In this document: positions 1 through 12,110 of the stretch, one piece after another | Numbering within the stretch: position 1 is the stretch's first letter | Layout of the letters: every line of letters begins with the position of its first letter | Assembly (NCBI GenBank): GCA_023974075.1 | Contig: CM043789.1 | Coordinates: 32,322,040-32,386,039 of the forward strand | Length of the DNA: 64,000 nt | Direction: 5' to 3' | Source: Chaenocephalus aceratus | Taxonomy: Eukaryota > Chordata > Actinopteri > Perciformes > Channichthyidae | Notes under the pieces: model-generated | Told to the model about the DNA's origin: nothing | Database searches by the model: none | The model's input: the letters and a program-made list of their open reading frames with translations, nothing else | Made by a program: the position numbers and the translations under genes

Positions 1-1998
1 GGCTGTCGCCTGTGTGATGTACTGAAGTCTGTGCCGACCCGTTTGACAGTTGCATCATTTGAAACATAGTGGGGGAGCTGCTCTAAAGTAGAAGCCTTTA
101 AAATGCGGTGCACAGTCGCACAGTGTGCGAGTGCACGTTTCATAGTTTACATTTTAAGCTTTTTTTTCTTCAGTAATCCACTCAGGCTGGATTCTTATAA
201 TATAAGTCAGGATGTCGAGGTTCCCCACAAGGGTACTCATATATTTTCATTAGTTTGAGACGCAGGACCAGACTCCAAAGTTTGCCTTTGTCTTCATTTG
301 AAAAAGTTTGATAGCCTCCTTATTTCTGTCTTTCCCGATGGGTGGGTGGAAAAGACTCAAGCGGCAGCCTGTCCACCTGAGTGTGGTTTTGTTATCTAAA
401 ACTAGTCTATAGTCTATTACGATGGACAGATACACATACACCCCCAATCTATTATTGAACAAAAGGCTCACGCCTCCGCTCAGCCCTTCAGGGAGGAATC
501 CATCCCTCCATCCCAGAATAATTTCACACATCAGTAGATACACAAAAGAGAGAGAGAGAGGGACGAAGAGAGGAAAGGAAGAGAGGAACGGACAGAGAGG
601 AGGAAGATAAGTAGATGGGGTAAAAAAATGTATGGGGTCACAGCTCAGTGCTCGTGGGAGGCCAAGGTGTCGGGGGGAGCCATGCGGGACAAAACAGAGA
701 TCAGAGGATCATATGCAGTCGCGCACACGGGCAAGAAAACAAATGAACGCACACGCGCGCGAACGCACACACAGAGATTCTCACACATAGTCGAGACATA
801 TGCATGCCAAGAAAAAGGTGAAAATAAGGACATATCAGATGAAGACTTGTAAGGATGGGTCAGACTTAATCAGAGGCATCCAAACACAGAACTGTAATCT
901 GTTTATCTTTCACACTCTCTCTCCCACACTAAGGATAATCCTAATGCTGCATGCAGACAGCAGTGAGGACGAGGAAACACAATACCGGTTTTAGATTTCC
1001 TTATGCGTATGGAAATGATGAATTACATGGAAACCCACAGTGGCACCAATGTACCACACGCACGCCCAAACAGCGACACAGAAGTGTGTCTACACACCGA
1101 ATAATTACAGAGCGTTTTCAACACACCATTTGCTGATAACACATTCCCACATTTCATGAGCAACATCTAGACCAGAACGATATTATATTTGAACACAAAC
1201 AAACACACACACATTGAGAGGACGCGACTGCATAAATAAATTGAAAGCTTCAAATTTGACAGCTGATGCGACAGCTGTTGGCCGATTTGTCTGGAAATCC
1301 GACATATACCATTGTGTTGGCCAGAATCCGCTGTGGAACTACCAACACGTGGTGTCTGAAATGTGATGACCAACAATGATTTTAGTCCTCAATATATGCT
1401 GCTGATGAAAACTATGCGCCTTGCAATGTCTGCATCACAGACAGATGGAAATCAACAGGGGGAAAAAAATCAATTCTTTTGTTGCAGCAGCTTAAAAATG
1501 ATATGGATCTTTGCATATCCCCATCCGACACCAACAAGCACAGACTGAACAACATACATGCGCGAGACGCACAGCGAGCATACACACGGTTCTCCCTGGG
1601 AACGCATCCAGCTAGAGGAGCAGCAGACACAATGGAGTGTTTAAGTATGCAGCTAACTTTATGCCTGGGTGGAAGAGGAGCTTTGAAGGAATCCGCTGAG
1701 GGACACCCAACCTCCCTCTGAACTGAGCCTGTACCTCCTCATCAGAGAGAGAGAGAGAGAAAGAGCAACGTGGAGAGGGAGAAGGAGAGACAGAGGGGGG
1801 AGGAGAGGCAATGAAAGATAAAGATAGAGGGGACGAGATGGTGAGTTGCAAGGGAGACAGATGGAGGGAGGCAGAGGGCAGGAGAGGTGGCAGCAACAAG
1901 GCCTTTGTTGGTCTAGTCCCCGCGCCTTCTGCACAATTGCTCTTGGTTAGGTTGATGTGTGAGAGTCCCTAACCGGCAGCGGTCACGTTGTTCTGAAC

Positions 1999-2031
<33 letters not shown>

Positions 2032-3348
2032 TCACTCACTCACACACACACTGCCTGTTCACTCTTCAGTAGGCGCCGTGCTTAACTCCCAGTATGACCT
2101 TCATTGAGATGGATTGCATGCAAATGTAATGACTTTCCTGAGAGAAAAACCACAGGCCAAATCAGCTTTGCATTGCATAATAATGCTGGACTTGGTAATC
2201 AATAACACAAACACACAAACACACATCCATAATGGAGTGCACAGCCTGCACATGGAGAAAATGTCTCAGCAGAGGCCAACAACATCACAATGGATGGAGC
2301 TAACCACCAGTGGTGAGCTGTGCGATGCATAAACAAGGAGCTGTTGACGATAAATGCCTGCATCCATTTCCACCCATCAAACACTTCCCTAAGCTAACAG
2401 CTTAAGTCTGGAACAACATGTGAAAGCTTTTCACACCCCAAATGTTTTGCTCGGGGTTATCTTTGGCCATGAGTAAAGACTAGTCCCAAACTAATTTGTC
2501 TTCATTTTACACGGAACCTCTTGGCCAGCAGCACAGTTTAAGTTATCTATTGTTCATGCTGCAAATAGATGGTAATTTGGGCCCAGAGCAGACTCTTTAT
2601 TAATGAGTGGTTTGTTTGAAATCAACAACAGTCAAAGCATACTAAAACTTCTGAAATGCGATAACATTAAATATAGTGAAGTGCAAAAGGCCCTTAAGTT
2701 AGTTAACGTTCGCTTTTATGATAAACTCCTCCGGGTGCCTGGTCACTGCTTCTGTTGTTTAATCCTCACTTTTCATTTTCCCCCTCTATTTTTTGTTTTG
2801 TAGGACGACATTACACAATGTAACTAGAGCATCATTTTCACACATATCAAAAAGCAGCAAAAAAAGCAACTATGAGCAAAACTGTGCCACAAATCTAACA
2901 GCTTTCTATGGTTGCATAGCAACAATGTTAGGCTCAGATTGCAATATATATGCTCCTGACCATAGGGGTTTTTGAACCCGGTGCCACTCCGAAGTGGAAA
3001 CACTCAATCTGCAGCCTCCTTTCTCATTCCTAAGCCTCTAAGCCGTGTATAGTTTCAGACCCAGCAGTACCTGATTTCTACGCCTGAACCCAGGGCTGTT
3101 TGGGTTACAAAGTGGAACAGACAGCAACACACCAAATGGAAAGTATAGTCAGTGGGATTTTCTTGCAGTCAGCACAGGTTGCTGTTTTTTATTTCCTCAT
3201 GTCACATTTGTAGGGTCCCATAATGAAAAGCTGCCATTGTGTTTGTTTACCTCCTCTTCACCTCTCGTTGTGACTCGAGATGAGTCACCAGCAGTGAGTT
3301 CATCTCCTTGTCACAGATATTTCCCTCTCCAGTGTGTCTAAGTCTCAC
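1..3348. other. camta1 intron, left part
   Basis: No exon is recognisable on either strand. It holds simple repeats only: GA-rich runs near 550-600 and 1745-1800 and a CA run at 2001-2030. The next expected camta1 exon, the rest of the CG-1 domain, is not here and should lie left of the window; very long introns near the 5' end are normal for this gene. Short open frames here have no family signature. Confidence 0.6.
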
Positions 3349-3452
3349 CTCGTTGGTGTTCCAGCGATGGCGCTCCTTGGGCAGAGAGGAACATTTGGGC
3401 AGACACTCCAGCAGCTTCTTCGGAAGGTAGATCTTCAACTGGCCGGGCTCAT
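3349..3452 (-). CDS. camta1: camta1 coding exon, start of CG-1 DNA-binding domain
   Basis: This 104-nt minus-strand exon sits between a CTGCAG acceptor and a GTGAGA donor. It encodes about 35 residues including LKIYLPKKLLECLPKCSSL and ERHRWNTNE, the near-invariant opening of the CG-1 domain of calmodulin-binding transcription activators. CAMTA proteins are nuclear factors with a CG-1 domain, TIG domain, ankyrin repeats and IQ motifs; only the CG-1 start is in the window. CAMTA1 is preferred over CAMTA2 because CAMTA1 neighbours DNAJC11 in vertebrates. The exon starts with two bases of a split codon, so the upstream exon must end in phase 1. Beyond the donor the gene leaves the window. Confidence 0.93.
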
Positions 3453-4924
3453 CTGCAGCAGAAGGGGGTGACGATAAAGGAAGATAAATGAGGGATGAGT
3501 GGGAAGAGGAGAGGAATTTCTCATCAGACACAGAGGCATTGTGTGAGGAGAATACCAATACAAAAAAACAGCATGTCTGGAATCCAGATGAATAAAACCA
3601 TAACATCGTGTCGCAGTCTAATGGCTGACCTTAGGCAAGTGTATTTGCACAAAGATTAGTTCATGCCCATGAAGGACGAACGCTCAATCCAGGACTTGAT
3701 TTGTGATAACTTGCTGGGATTCATTCATCAAAAATACAGCTGAGAATTGTTGAAAAGATGTCACTAAGTATGTTATTTCTAAAGCAGGAACAGGATGTAT
3801 TTCTTACTCATGTCTGTGTTATTCACAGTCATATTAGAGAGGTAGGGTTGACACTTGGGCTTTTCAGAGTACAAACAATAATTAAGTGTGCGGTGCGCAG
3901 TGGGGCGACAGTGCATGTATTTGTGGATGGCAGGTGGAGTGGCACAGCGCACCTGTGGCCCACCTGGACGGAGACTGGGATTAGGAAGAAGCCATTATCA
4001 TACATTATCAGTGCATCTGGGCCAATCACATGGGCAGCTTGTATCCCCTTTAAAAGCCAGGCTCTCCCCACAGTGTTACCCAGAATGTTAGGTACTGGGA
4101 GTAGAGACTCAAGACTAGTTTCCTGAGAGGACACGTATCTCTCTTTACAGGAGCTGGAGCATCATCACAACAAATATACAAGAGCCAAAATGTTTCCACA
4201 GGAGGCTAAGGATTAGATCATATTTGTAGACACACTTTAATGGCATTTCTGGGAGCTTCATGCTTTCCGTGCCAATACAACATTGATCCTAACGCTACGC
4301 ATTACCATAATAATGTAAGTTGGTTACCTTTACTCGGTCTGCATTATTACCTGAAATAAATAAGTAAATATTTCCAGAAAATCCCATAAAAAATACCTTT
4401 GTAGCCAGAGACTAATACAGTGTATTCCTCTCTCATAAAACTCTATTGTTGTCCCAAAACAGTTAGTGTTCACATCAGTGCGCTATACCGTCGCACTGGG
4501 TGGCTTGTTTCTTCATTACCATGAACAGGTACAGCAGCTTATTTTAAGTGAATCCTACAAACACCGTCCTGCTGCTGTAAATACTCACTAGAGCACACAA
4601 CCCAGCTGAACACAGCCCGACGTAAATGCACCTATGACTTCTGTTTGTAACAGTCTTAACACCACAAAGTCCAGCCGTTCAAGGAAGCTGTTACGCAATT
4701 ACAAATTGGTGTTGACAATGACACAAATAACCTGGTGTTAATTAAAAGAAAACGTGTCAGTGTTATGCAATGTGATAACTGGTAGAACTTACTGAACAGC
4801 AACACATGAATAATATGAGTTTGTGGAATTTTAGCGAGACCTTTAAGGATCTTTGATTTATTTTGTATGAACTTCTATTCTGATCTGTTTTTTGGCAGTC
4901 AGTGTTTGCCTCTGAGTTCTGTTA

Positions 4925-5126
4925 CTGTGAAGCACTTTCAAGCTGGACTTCAAATCATGGGGTAGCAAGTTCAAACCCCACTGCAGTCAGCATGTCGTTG
5001 TGTCCCTGGGCCAGACACTTCACCCCAAATGGCTCCTGTGGGGATTATCCACAGTACTGAATGTATGTAAGTCGCTTTGGATAAAAGCGTCTAACAAGTG
5101 ACATGTAATGTAATAATGTAATGTAT
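4925..5126 (+). mobile_element. tRNA-derived SINE with L2-like 3' tail
   Basis: A B-box-like sequence (AAGTTCAAACCCC) lies at 4967-4979. The body resembles common teleost tRNA-SINEs, and the end at about 5063-5122 carries GTAAGTCGCTTTGGATAA followed by repeats of ATGTAATG. That 3' module is shared with L2-type LINEs; the L2 fragment at 52.75 kb ends in the same sequence on the other strand, which suggests mobilisation by L2 machinery. Left boundary approximate. Confidence 0.7.
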
Positions 5127-5360
5127 CTGCTATACAAATAAAGGTATCATTATTATTTGTATTATTGAAAGTGCGTTTTACCACCAAAGCTGTATAGTCA
5201 GAGCAAACTGCTCCGACTGCGCCTCTCCTCCCACTGCGGGGCGCGGAGAATCTCCAAAACACTGAATAGTTGCAGGTGAGGGGAAAAGAAATCCCTCTGC
5301 GCCTCAGGAAAGTACTACTTCACCAGCGCACAACATCGTCCACACAAAGATAGAGCCCTG

Positions 5361-5364
<4 letters not shown>

Positions 5365-5408
<44 letters not shown>

Positions 5409-5444
5409 TGTGTGTGTGTGTGTATGTGTGTGTGTGTGTGTGTG
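5365..5444. repeat. (GT)n microsatellite
   Basis: About 80 bp of GT repeat, interrupted by GG and a TA step. Intronic to camta1. Confidence 0.97.
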
Positions 5445-5669
5445 CCCAACGGGTGTGCCGCTCAGAAGTCAAAGAGAGCACAGCACTCAAAGGTTATTGA
5501 TAAGCATTTGAGTAGAGGGCGTCCATTCATGACTCCCCTGGGAAGATAGGAATTATACTTTACCTGAGGGCACACGACAGAGCGAAGAGAAAAAGAGAGA
5601 TAGGTGGGTTGGGAGGGTCAGAGAGGGAGGACAGAGAGAGGCGGTTAATGAAGAAAAAAAGGAACTTAA

Positions 5670-5777
<108 letters not shown>

Positions 5778-7858
5778 AGAGAAGGGGGAGATTTAGAAAG
5801 TAAGAATCTTGCAAGGACAAGATATAGAACAAGGTAACACAAAGACGCAAAGAGGGAACAGGACAGGAGTGGGGTGTGTGTGTGTGTGCTCATCGATGTC
5901 TGAGCATGTGTGTGTTTGTGTCCGTAGAAAGTGTGTTCAGGCACGTATGCTCCCCCTAATCAATTATGCATTTATTAATAGAAGGCCTGAGAAGACAACA
6001 TTTCAAACAGCTGAACGGTGCAGCAGCTTAGTTAAACAGCTGAATGGTGCAGCTTAGTTAAAGCCTAATTTCTTTTTTAGCAGCACTCCAGCCGCTCTGC
6101 TATGAATGCCAATCAGCGTTTAAACCCCACCCCTCCTGGCTATAACCCCCCTCCCCTCCCCCTGCTGTTCTGAAGAATTCTCATCAGAGCCTCGCCTTTG
6201 AAATGTACCAGAACCACCACATCAAACATGCCCGTTGCACATGCGTATAGCACACACATAAACACTGGCGCACACACACACACACACATGCATGCTTTCA
6301 AACATGCAAACAGGCACATACACACACGATGCCTGCCGATCAAAGAATAGACATCACAGTATTGTCCCAGAGTGGCCTTTTTTACCAGTGACCTTGGTAC
6401 CGCAAACCCTTTCAAAGCACACCTTCATGGACACAGGCGTCATCTTAACCTTTCCTTACACTAACTCCCCCGCTGACGAGGAATGGAAGACCAACTTTGC
6501 AGATTTGTCGAATGCTGATGAGCTTTTACACCCCAAAGGGTTGTATCTTGTATTTCTAACAATCCTGAACCAGCAAATGCGTCCCTGTTTGAAAAAATGC
6601 AGCCTGGGTACTGTCGCAAATCGTCTTTTCCATCTGTTCCGAATGGCTCTCAGTGGAGCTATACCGTGGTGTGACATGGGGCAAAAACGTCTCTTCTGTT
6701 TCTGGCTACCCTGGAAAATGAAGCATCCTGGGACACGGGGAAGATACATTTAAATATGTAAATTCAGTGCTGCTCCCATTTATATTTGAAATAATAAAAG
6801 CGTTTCAATACCTGCATTGCTTCATGCGAGTCCCTCGGCAGTAAGCCACACATTTCTGTCTGTACATAGATCACTCACTAATCTAGTAAAAAGAGTCCAA
6901 AGCCTGAATGCTAATCGGGCTCGTTAAGTCATATAGAGGAATATGTGCGAAAAAGTGAAGAATGTTCGACCAAAGTGAAACATCGCTTTAGTTTCCCATC
7001 AAATGCCATCATTTAGACTGGAATCACACAGAAGAGTGGCCTCCGACTGATGAATATTTTACCTAATAAAACTGTCATCTCCATATTTAACACAGAAACA
7101 AGCCAATGCCCTTGTGAGATGGCTGTCAGTTAATTATAAAACTCTCCTCAGCAAAGAGAGAGAAAAACGCTCCAAATGCAACTCTTAACTCTCCCCCTCC
7201 TGATATTAGGAGGCGTCAGGGGAAATTTTCACATTTCCCCCTTTTCGGGATGAAATTAATGTGACAGAAAGAAAGGCTCATTGCACAGCAGCTAGATAGA
7301 GGGATGGTGTGGGAGGGTGGAAGGGCAGGAGGGAGAAGAAAAGGGGGAGCATAGCATGGGATGAGTGAGAGTGCAGGAAGAGGGAGGGAGAGACGAGAGG
7401 AAGAGGGAGAGCAGGGGGGGGGGTTGGGGGAGGGATAGAGAGATGGGCGTGCATGCTAATTTTATCATTCTGCTGATAAACTTTTCCTCCAGTAATCCTC
7501 CAGCTGGGACGTGAGAACAGATAGGAGACAGGGATAGGCTCGGGAAGTCTCGGCTCATATTAAACAGCCATCCCAAACAGAACTCTCTGTTCTATGCTAT
7601 TGTTTTTATTTAGATTTTCTCTAAATTCTTTATTTGCTATATTGTGACAGTCTTGTTTGCTGTCTTCCCTTTTCGCACAACAAGAGGATCTGCTGCAGGT
7701 ATCGGGCCATCTGCTCCGTTTGAGAGGAACAAGGGGGTTGGGGTGTGTGTGGTTTTCATATAGCTTCCTCTCTATATCCATAACCCCTGACTAACAAAAT
7801 CTCCCTAAGTAGCATGTCTGTCCGCTTTTCCACACATTTGTTGTTTTTTGTCCCCCTA

Positions 7859-7859
<1 letters not shown>

Positions 7860-7898
<39 letters not shown>
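7860..7898. repeat. (CA)n microsatellite
   Basis: Pure CA run of about 38 bp in the camta1 intron. Confidence 0.95.
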
Positions 7899-7899
<1 letters not shown>

Positions 7900-8200
7900 C
7901 ACGCACATGAGGCAGAGACATTTATCTGCGTCATGTCCTCAGAAATCAATAACCAATCAAAGCAATCATTGCCTTTATAGTCCGTCGAACACACCGCAGC
8001 TATCACACACATGCCCAGGATGTCACATGCACACACACCATGCTGCGACCCCAGATTACACACTCCATCTCACTTTCAGTTTAACCAGGCCCATTGAGGA
8101 TTATAGATACATAATGCCATGTGTACAGATTAGGTATGACAATAAACTACTGATAGCCAAAGTAAGCCCTGCCTTCTCTGTGGCTATGTGCGGTACTGTA

Positions 8201-8201
<1 letters not shown>

Positions 8202-8281
<80 letters not shown>

Positions 8282-8296
8282 TGTGTGTGTGTGTGC

Positions 8297-8358
<62 letters not shown>
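8202..8358. repeat. long (GT)n array
   Basis: About 155 bp of GT dinucleotides with a GCGCGC interruption near 8276 and a GCGTGC interruption near 8296. It is the longest alternating purine-pyrimidine tract in the window, lying 280 bp downstream (on the minus strand) of the candidate camta1 cassette exon. It creates artefactual Cys-Val and His-Thr open frames. Confidence 0.97.
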
Positions 8359-8640
8359 CCGTTAATACTGTACTGGCATGCATGAATAAACATAATGTGT
8401 AACAGAGCTGAATTGGAATGACGTCTCGGCACAGAGACACAGTGTGTGTTTGTTTTGTGTACGTGTGAGTGTGTGTGTGTGAGTGTGATCTGTTACAGAG
8501 CAGATGAGAAGGAGACCTCAATTCCTGCATCACATCATTCTGCCAGAAGGCTTTTATACTTGCTCCCAGTCACCCGGCGCTACAGACGAATATGCGCGCA
8601 CACGCAAAAAGAGTGTGAAGCGGGTTGGTGTGTCTCTTAC

Positions 8641-8736
8641 TGTTGGCGTCAGTGTCGTCACTCTTGGGAGGGGTGTGTCCGGTGTATCCAACAGCAATCC
8701 TGACCATTCGCTCTGGATTTCTTATCTTCTTCAATC
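8641..8736 (-). CDS. camta1: candidate camta1 96-nt cassette exon
   Basis: A minus-strand segment bounded by a TTTGTAG acceptor and a GTAAGAG donor. It is 96 nt long, phase 1 at both ends, and open only in the frame entered from the downstream ATG of the start exon. It would add residues including NPERMVRIAVGYTGH and PPKSDDTDAN before the CG-1 domain. The tail PPKSDDTDAN is loosely similar in composition to the acidic segment that precedes CG-1 in mammalian CAMTA1. No domain is recognised. It could be a real optional exon or a chance open stretch; phase and splice-site agreement is the main support. Confidence 0.45.
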
Positions 8737-10289
8737 CTACAAAGAGGGGGGAAAGAGAGAAAAACACATTTAGGAGGCGCTGTAGACTTTGGTGTCCTCA
8801 TCCTTCTCCTCTGAAGCTTGGAAACAAAACTCCAAGTGATATGCATGTGGGCTGATCCATTTTCAGACCCACTAACTTGCCTCCATTGTGTCTCCAAATC
8901 GATTGGCCACAGTAGATGCACTGCCTCCATGTGTGTGACTAACTTGTACCAAGCTTTAGTTTCTCTTCTCTCTCATCATTTCTCTGTTTCCCTGACCACT
9001 GTTGCTATGATACAAAGTAGACCAACCAGCACACAGGGAGATGGTTTTTCAGGCTATATGGTGGATGTTGTTCTCATGCCCACTGGTGTACTCTGCTGAT
9101 CAGCGCCACACACATCTGCCAGGGGTGGGAAGCTGTACTGCTGTCTGCCCTGCCATGCATTTGGCTTCCATTCAGCACGGCTGAGCCTCGTAAATTATTA
9201 CACCGTCTCTACATATAACACAGAGGGGGGCAACGGACAGCAAACCCTCATACGGTGAATGTGTGAGACGGTTTGCGTGTTAGTATTTACAGTATGGGCA
9301 GGGGGATGGTTTTATATGTGGTACAGTGCCTACTGATACCCATGGGCCATCTGTCTCATCTACAGTTTGAGTCTTTACACGCAATGGGACTCTCAACCCA
9401 CGGCCTTCCCTTTGCCCCTGGCTGCACTCTGCCTGCCTGCCTGCATGCTTCTCTGTATGTGTCTGACTTTTAAGAGCTGCACACCTGCATATGTGCTTCC
9501 CAAATGTTAAACACTCCTTGTGTAGTTCAAGTTATCCAAAAATTGCCCTTTAAAGAAATCCTGCTCAGCATCGCTCTCTAATGGAGAGAGGTTAAAAGTG
9601 ACTTTGTATCACTTTTCCGAGGAAGAGATCAGAGGAATAATTTAAGAATAGTCCTATAATAAAACTGTCTTCAGTGCTATATGTCATTGTAGCTGTTAGG
9701 GTATTGAAGAACTGCGTGTCATCCACAACACATTGAGCTGATGTGTTTTTTGAGGATGTGTGATATCTTCTTTGAACAGCCAAGACACAAAACACAATGC
9801 TTACAACAGATGAAACCAGGGGGTGTTTATAAACAAATGTCAAACACACAGGTAAGAAACAGAGATGTCATTAGAGCCGAGGTGGAGATGACATTGCCAT
9901 GGTGGTTTTGGTCACCTTAAATAATTAATGAAAGACTGAAAAACAGTCAGGAGGGTCTGAATGAAATGGTGGCTGTGTGTGAAAATAATGACCCATGAGA
10001 GTTTTGCAGGGGGACTAAAAATGTAAACTACATTCTTACGTGATATGACCTAAAACTGACACACACACACACACAGCTCACAACACCTCCCCCCCCTCCC
10101 TAAATGCAGCCAGATTCTCACCTTCACTGCCTTGGCACAGATCACACATCAAATGAACACAAACAGAAACACACACGCCAACACTGGATAGTGACTAAAT
10201 AAATGCACAGCTGGTCGGTGAGGTTGCTTGCATGTCAGGCAAGGAAATCTACGATTCAATGGTCTATTTTATGCCTTCAGAGACACACA

Positions 10290-10321
<32 letters not shown>

Positions 10322-10699
10322 AGCATCTGAATTCCTTCAGCGTGAACCACTCTCATCCACATCCCTTTTATGCTAAACGCTTGAAAAGCACTCATAAAGC
10401 AGCTGCTCTGGGGAAAGGCAGGCAAGCGTCGGACGGTGAAACGGTTCCCTATCCCGACTCACTCACAGCCAACCGACGGGACAACTCTCCCCCCGTTATT
10501 TATCTGCTGTCGGTTGACCGAGCTCCACACAGCCGCTAGTTCAGCACCAGCGTCCGTGTTTTCGGGACGAGCTAGAAGAAAGGGAAAGCCCCGCTGTTAT
10601 CTCTCTCCTCCTCCATGCCTCCGTCCCTACACTGCCTCGCCTGAACCCCGAATAGCCGGACTCTGCTACCTCAAATAAAACCCGTTATTTCTCTCTTAC
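8737..10699. other. camta1 first intron, no other coding signal
   Basis: Ordinary non-repetitive intron with a CA run at 10,287-10,318. I see no recognised gene or mobile element. Confidence 0.5.
10287..10318. repeat. (CA)n microsatellite
   Basis: Short CA run in the camta1 first intron. Confidence 0.93.
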
Positions 10700-10724
10700 C
10701 TTCCGGCTTGTTTTCGGCAGCCAT
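10700..10724 (-). CDS. camta1: camta1 start exon (coding part)
   Basis: Reading MAAENKPE from the ATG at 10,724, this exon ends in phase 1 at a GTAAGAG donor. It joins the CG-1 exon in frame to give the Asp of DEPGQLKIYLPKK. An upstream ATG at 10,747 opens a second frame, MRRAAEGKWLPKTSRK, which closely resembles the annotated mammalian CAMTA1 N-terminus (W-R-A-E-G-K-W-L-P-K). That frame ends in phase 0 and hits a stop within a few codons of both downstream exons seen here (GAT TGA, or ATG AGC CCG GCC AGT TGA). I therefore chose the inner ATG. A further unseen exon of length 1 modulo 3 would rescue the outer frame. Confidence 0.8.
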
Positions 10725-10747
10725 TTCCCCTCCGCCGCGCGCCTCAT

Positions 10748-11090
10748 CCCTCCTCCTCCTCCTCCTCTTCCTCCTCCTCCTCCTCCTCCTCGACTCGACC
10801 TAGTGGTGGTGGAGGTGGTGGTGGGGGGTGGGGGGGGGGACCACGCGCGTGCACAGAGAGGACAGCTCAAGGAGGGGGGCGGGGCAGAGAAGAAGGGGTG
10901 GGGGGGGGGGGGCGAGCCTGCCGCGTTCAGCAAGACTATTGGTCCGCACGGGAGAGGACTGACAGCGGGGATCCGTGATGGTGACTCGCTGAACTCTCCA
11001 TCCCTCCGTTTGTTCCACATGGTCCCGCCCCCACCACTTACGGTTACGCGCACTCTTCCTCGCTCTCTCTCCCCTCTCACGTCACTGAAC
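10748..11090 (-). promoter_or_regulatory. camta1 5'UTR and GC-rich promoter
   Basis: Directly upstream of the start codons lies a GGA-type triplet repeat on the transcribed strand (CTC/TCC repeats on the plus strand, 10,748-10,793). Beyond it is a CpG- and G-rich block with runs of 6 to 12 G on the plus strand at 10,803-10,840 and 10,867-10,912. This composition fits a CpG-island promoter. No TATA box is evident and the transcription start cannot be placed. Confidence 0.6.
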
Positions 11091-11146
11091 GACGTCTGTA
11101 TTCGAGGACACCTTGACAGCCTCCCACAGCATCATCATCGTCTTTT

Positions 11147-11148
<2 letters not shown>

Positions 11149-11244
<96 letters not shown>

Positions 11245-11265
11245 TGCACGCACACACACACATAA
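11149..11265. repeat. compound (CT)n(CA)n microsatellite
   Basis: About 38 bp of CT followed by about 60 bp of CA repeat, upstream of camta1. Confidence 0.96.
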
Positions 11266-11280
11266 CGTAGGCCAACACAT

Positions 11281-12110
11281 TACATTACAAGATTCAAAAG
11301 CTTTATTGTAATATAGTTATGGCAATGAAATCGTAAGTCCCAGGCTCCAACAATGCAACACAAATAAGACAAAAACAGTCAAACATATTTTAAAAACAAT
11401 ATAAAAAACAGTGCAAGAAAAAACTGAGTTTTAAAGGTCACATGTCATGGCCATTTCCACTGATCATAATTCCATTGTTGAGGTATACTAGAATAGATTT
11501 ACATTGTTCAATGTTCCAAAATCACATTGGTTTCGCATACAGAATCTCTGTAAAGTATGTGTATTCAGCAGTATTCACTCTCTCCACTCAACGGCTCGTT
11601 GCAGCTCTTGAAAAAAGTTGATAAACGCTGTGAGAATGGATCTGCAGAGAGAATTTCGCCGCGATCCCAACTGTCTGTTATCAGCCTGCAGCCAGGGAGG
11701 AGAGATCAGCAGAGCTGCCTGCACTGAGTGTGTGAGGAAGTCCGTGGATTGGTCAATTTGGACCAATCAGCGGGGGCTTAACGTAACGGCTCCGCGGATT
11801 GGTCCATTTCGTTCCGGGGACGACATGACATCATGATGTCCCCGGAAGAATCAAATGGACAGTGACGTATCTCCAACGAGGCGTTTTGCTCGCTACATGG
11901 TGTACTTTGAGGGTTTTGACTCTGCACACCATTTACATGCATAAAAACCTTCATAACACACAAGGGGACGGGAAATAACCGGAAAAGTATGACATGTCAC
12001 CTTTAATATTATAGTGCAAGACCAATGTGCAATGAATGCAGATGAAGTAAACTATATACATGTAAAAACTAAATGCACAATTTAAATGTAATAGGATAAC
12101 CAACAACAGA
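11281..12110. repeat. old dispersed repeat interrupted by a MITE
   Basis: The left part (CAAGATTCAAAAGCTTTATTG at 11,288) belongs to a common fish repeat type; a similar piece with TTTATTGTTATTGCACAT lies at 38.8 kb. The sequence stops at 11,430, where a TTAA-flanked element begins, and resumes after 12,006 with similar A-rich sequence. Boundaries are approximate. Confidence 0.45.
11431..12006. mobile_element. TTAA-flanked MITE, piggyBac-like
   Basis: The ends are inverted copies of AAAGGTCACATGTCAT, each bordered by TTAA, the target duplication typical of piggyBac-type elements. About 570 bp, no transposase. It lies between the camta1 and dnajc11 promoters. Its ends resemble those of the element at 30,953. 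Confidence 0.75.

Noticed and set aside
6292..6753. 153-codon plus-strand frame in a camta1 intron
   Set aside because: No domain, no splice context, and an equally open frame on the opposite strand; length is compatible with chance.
8147..8533. Open frames of His-Thr or Cys-Val over the GT array
   Set aside because: They are pure translations of a dinucleotide repeat, open on both strands and in several frames.
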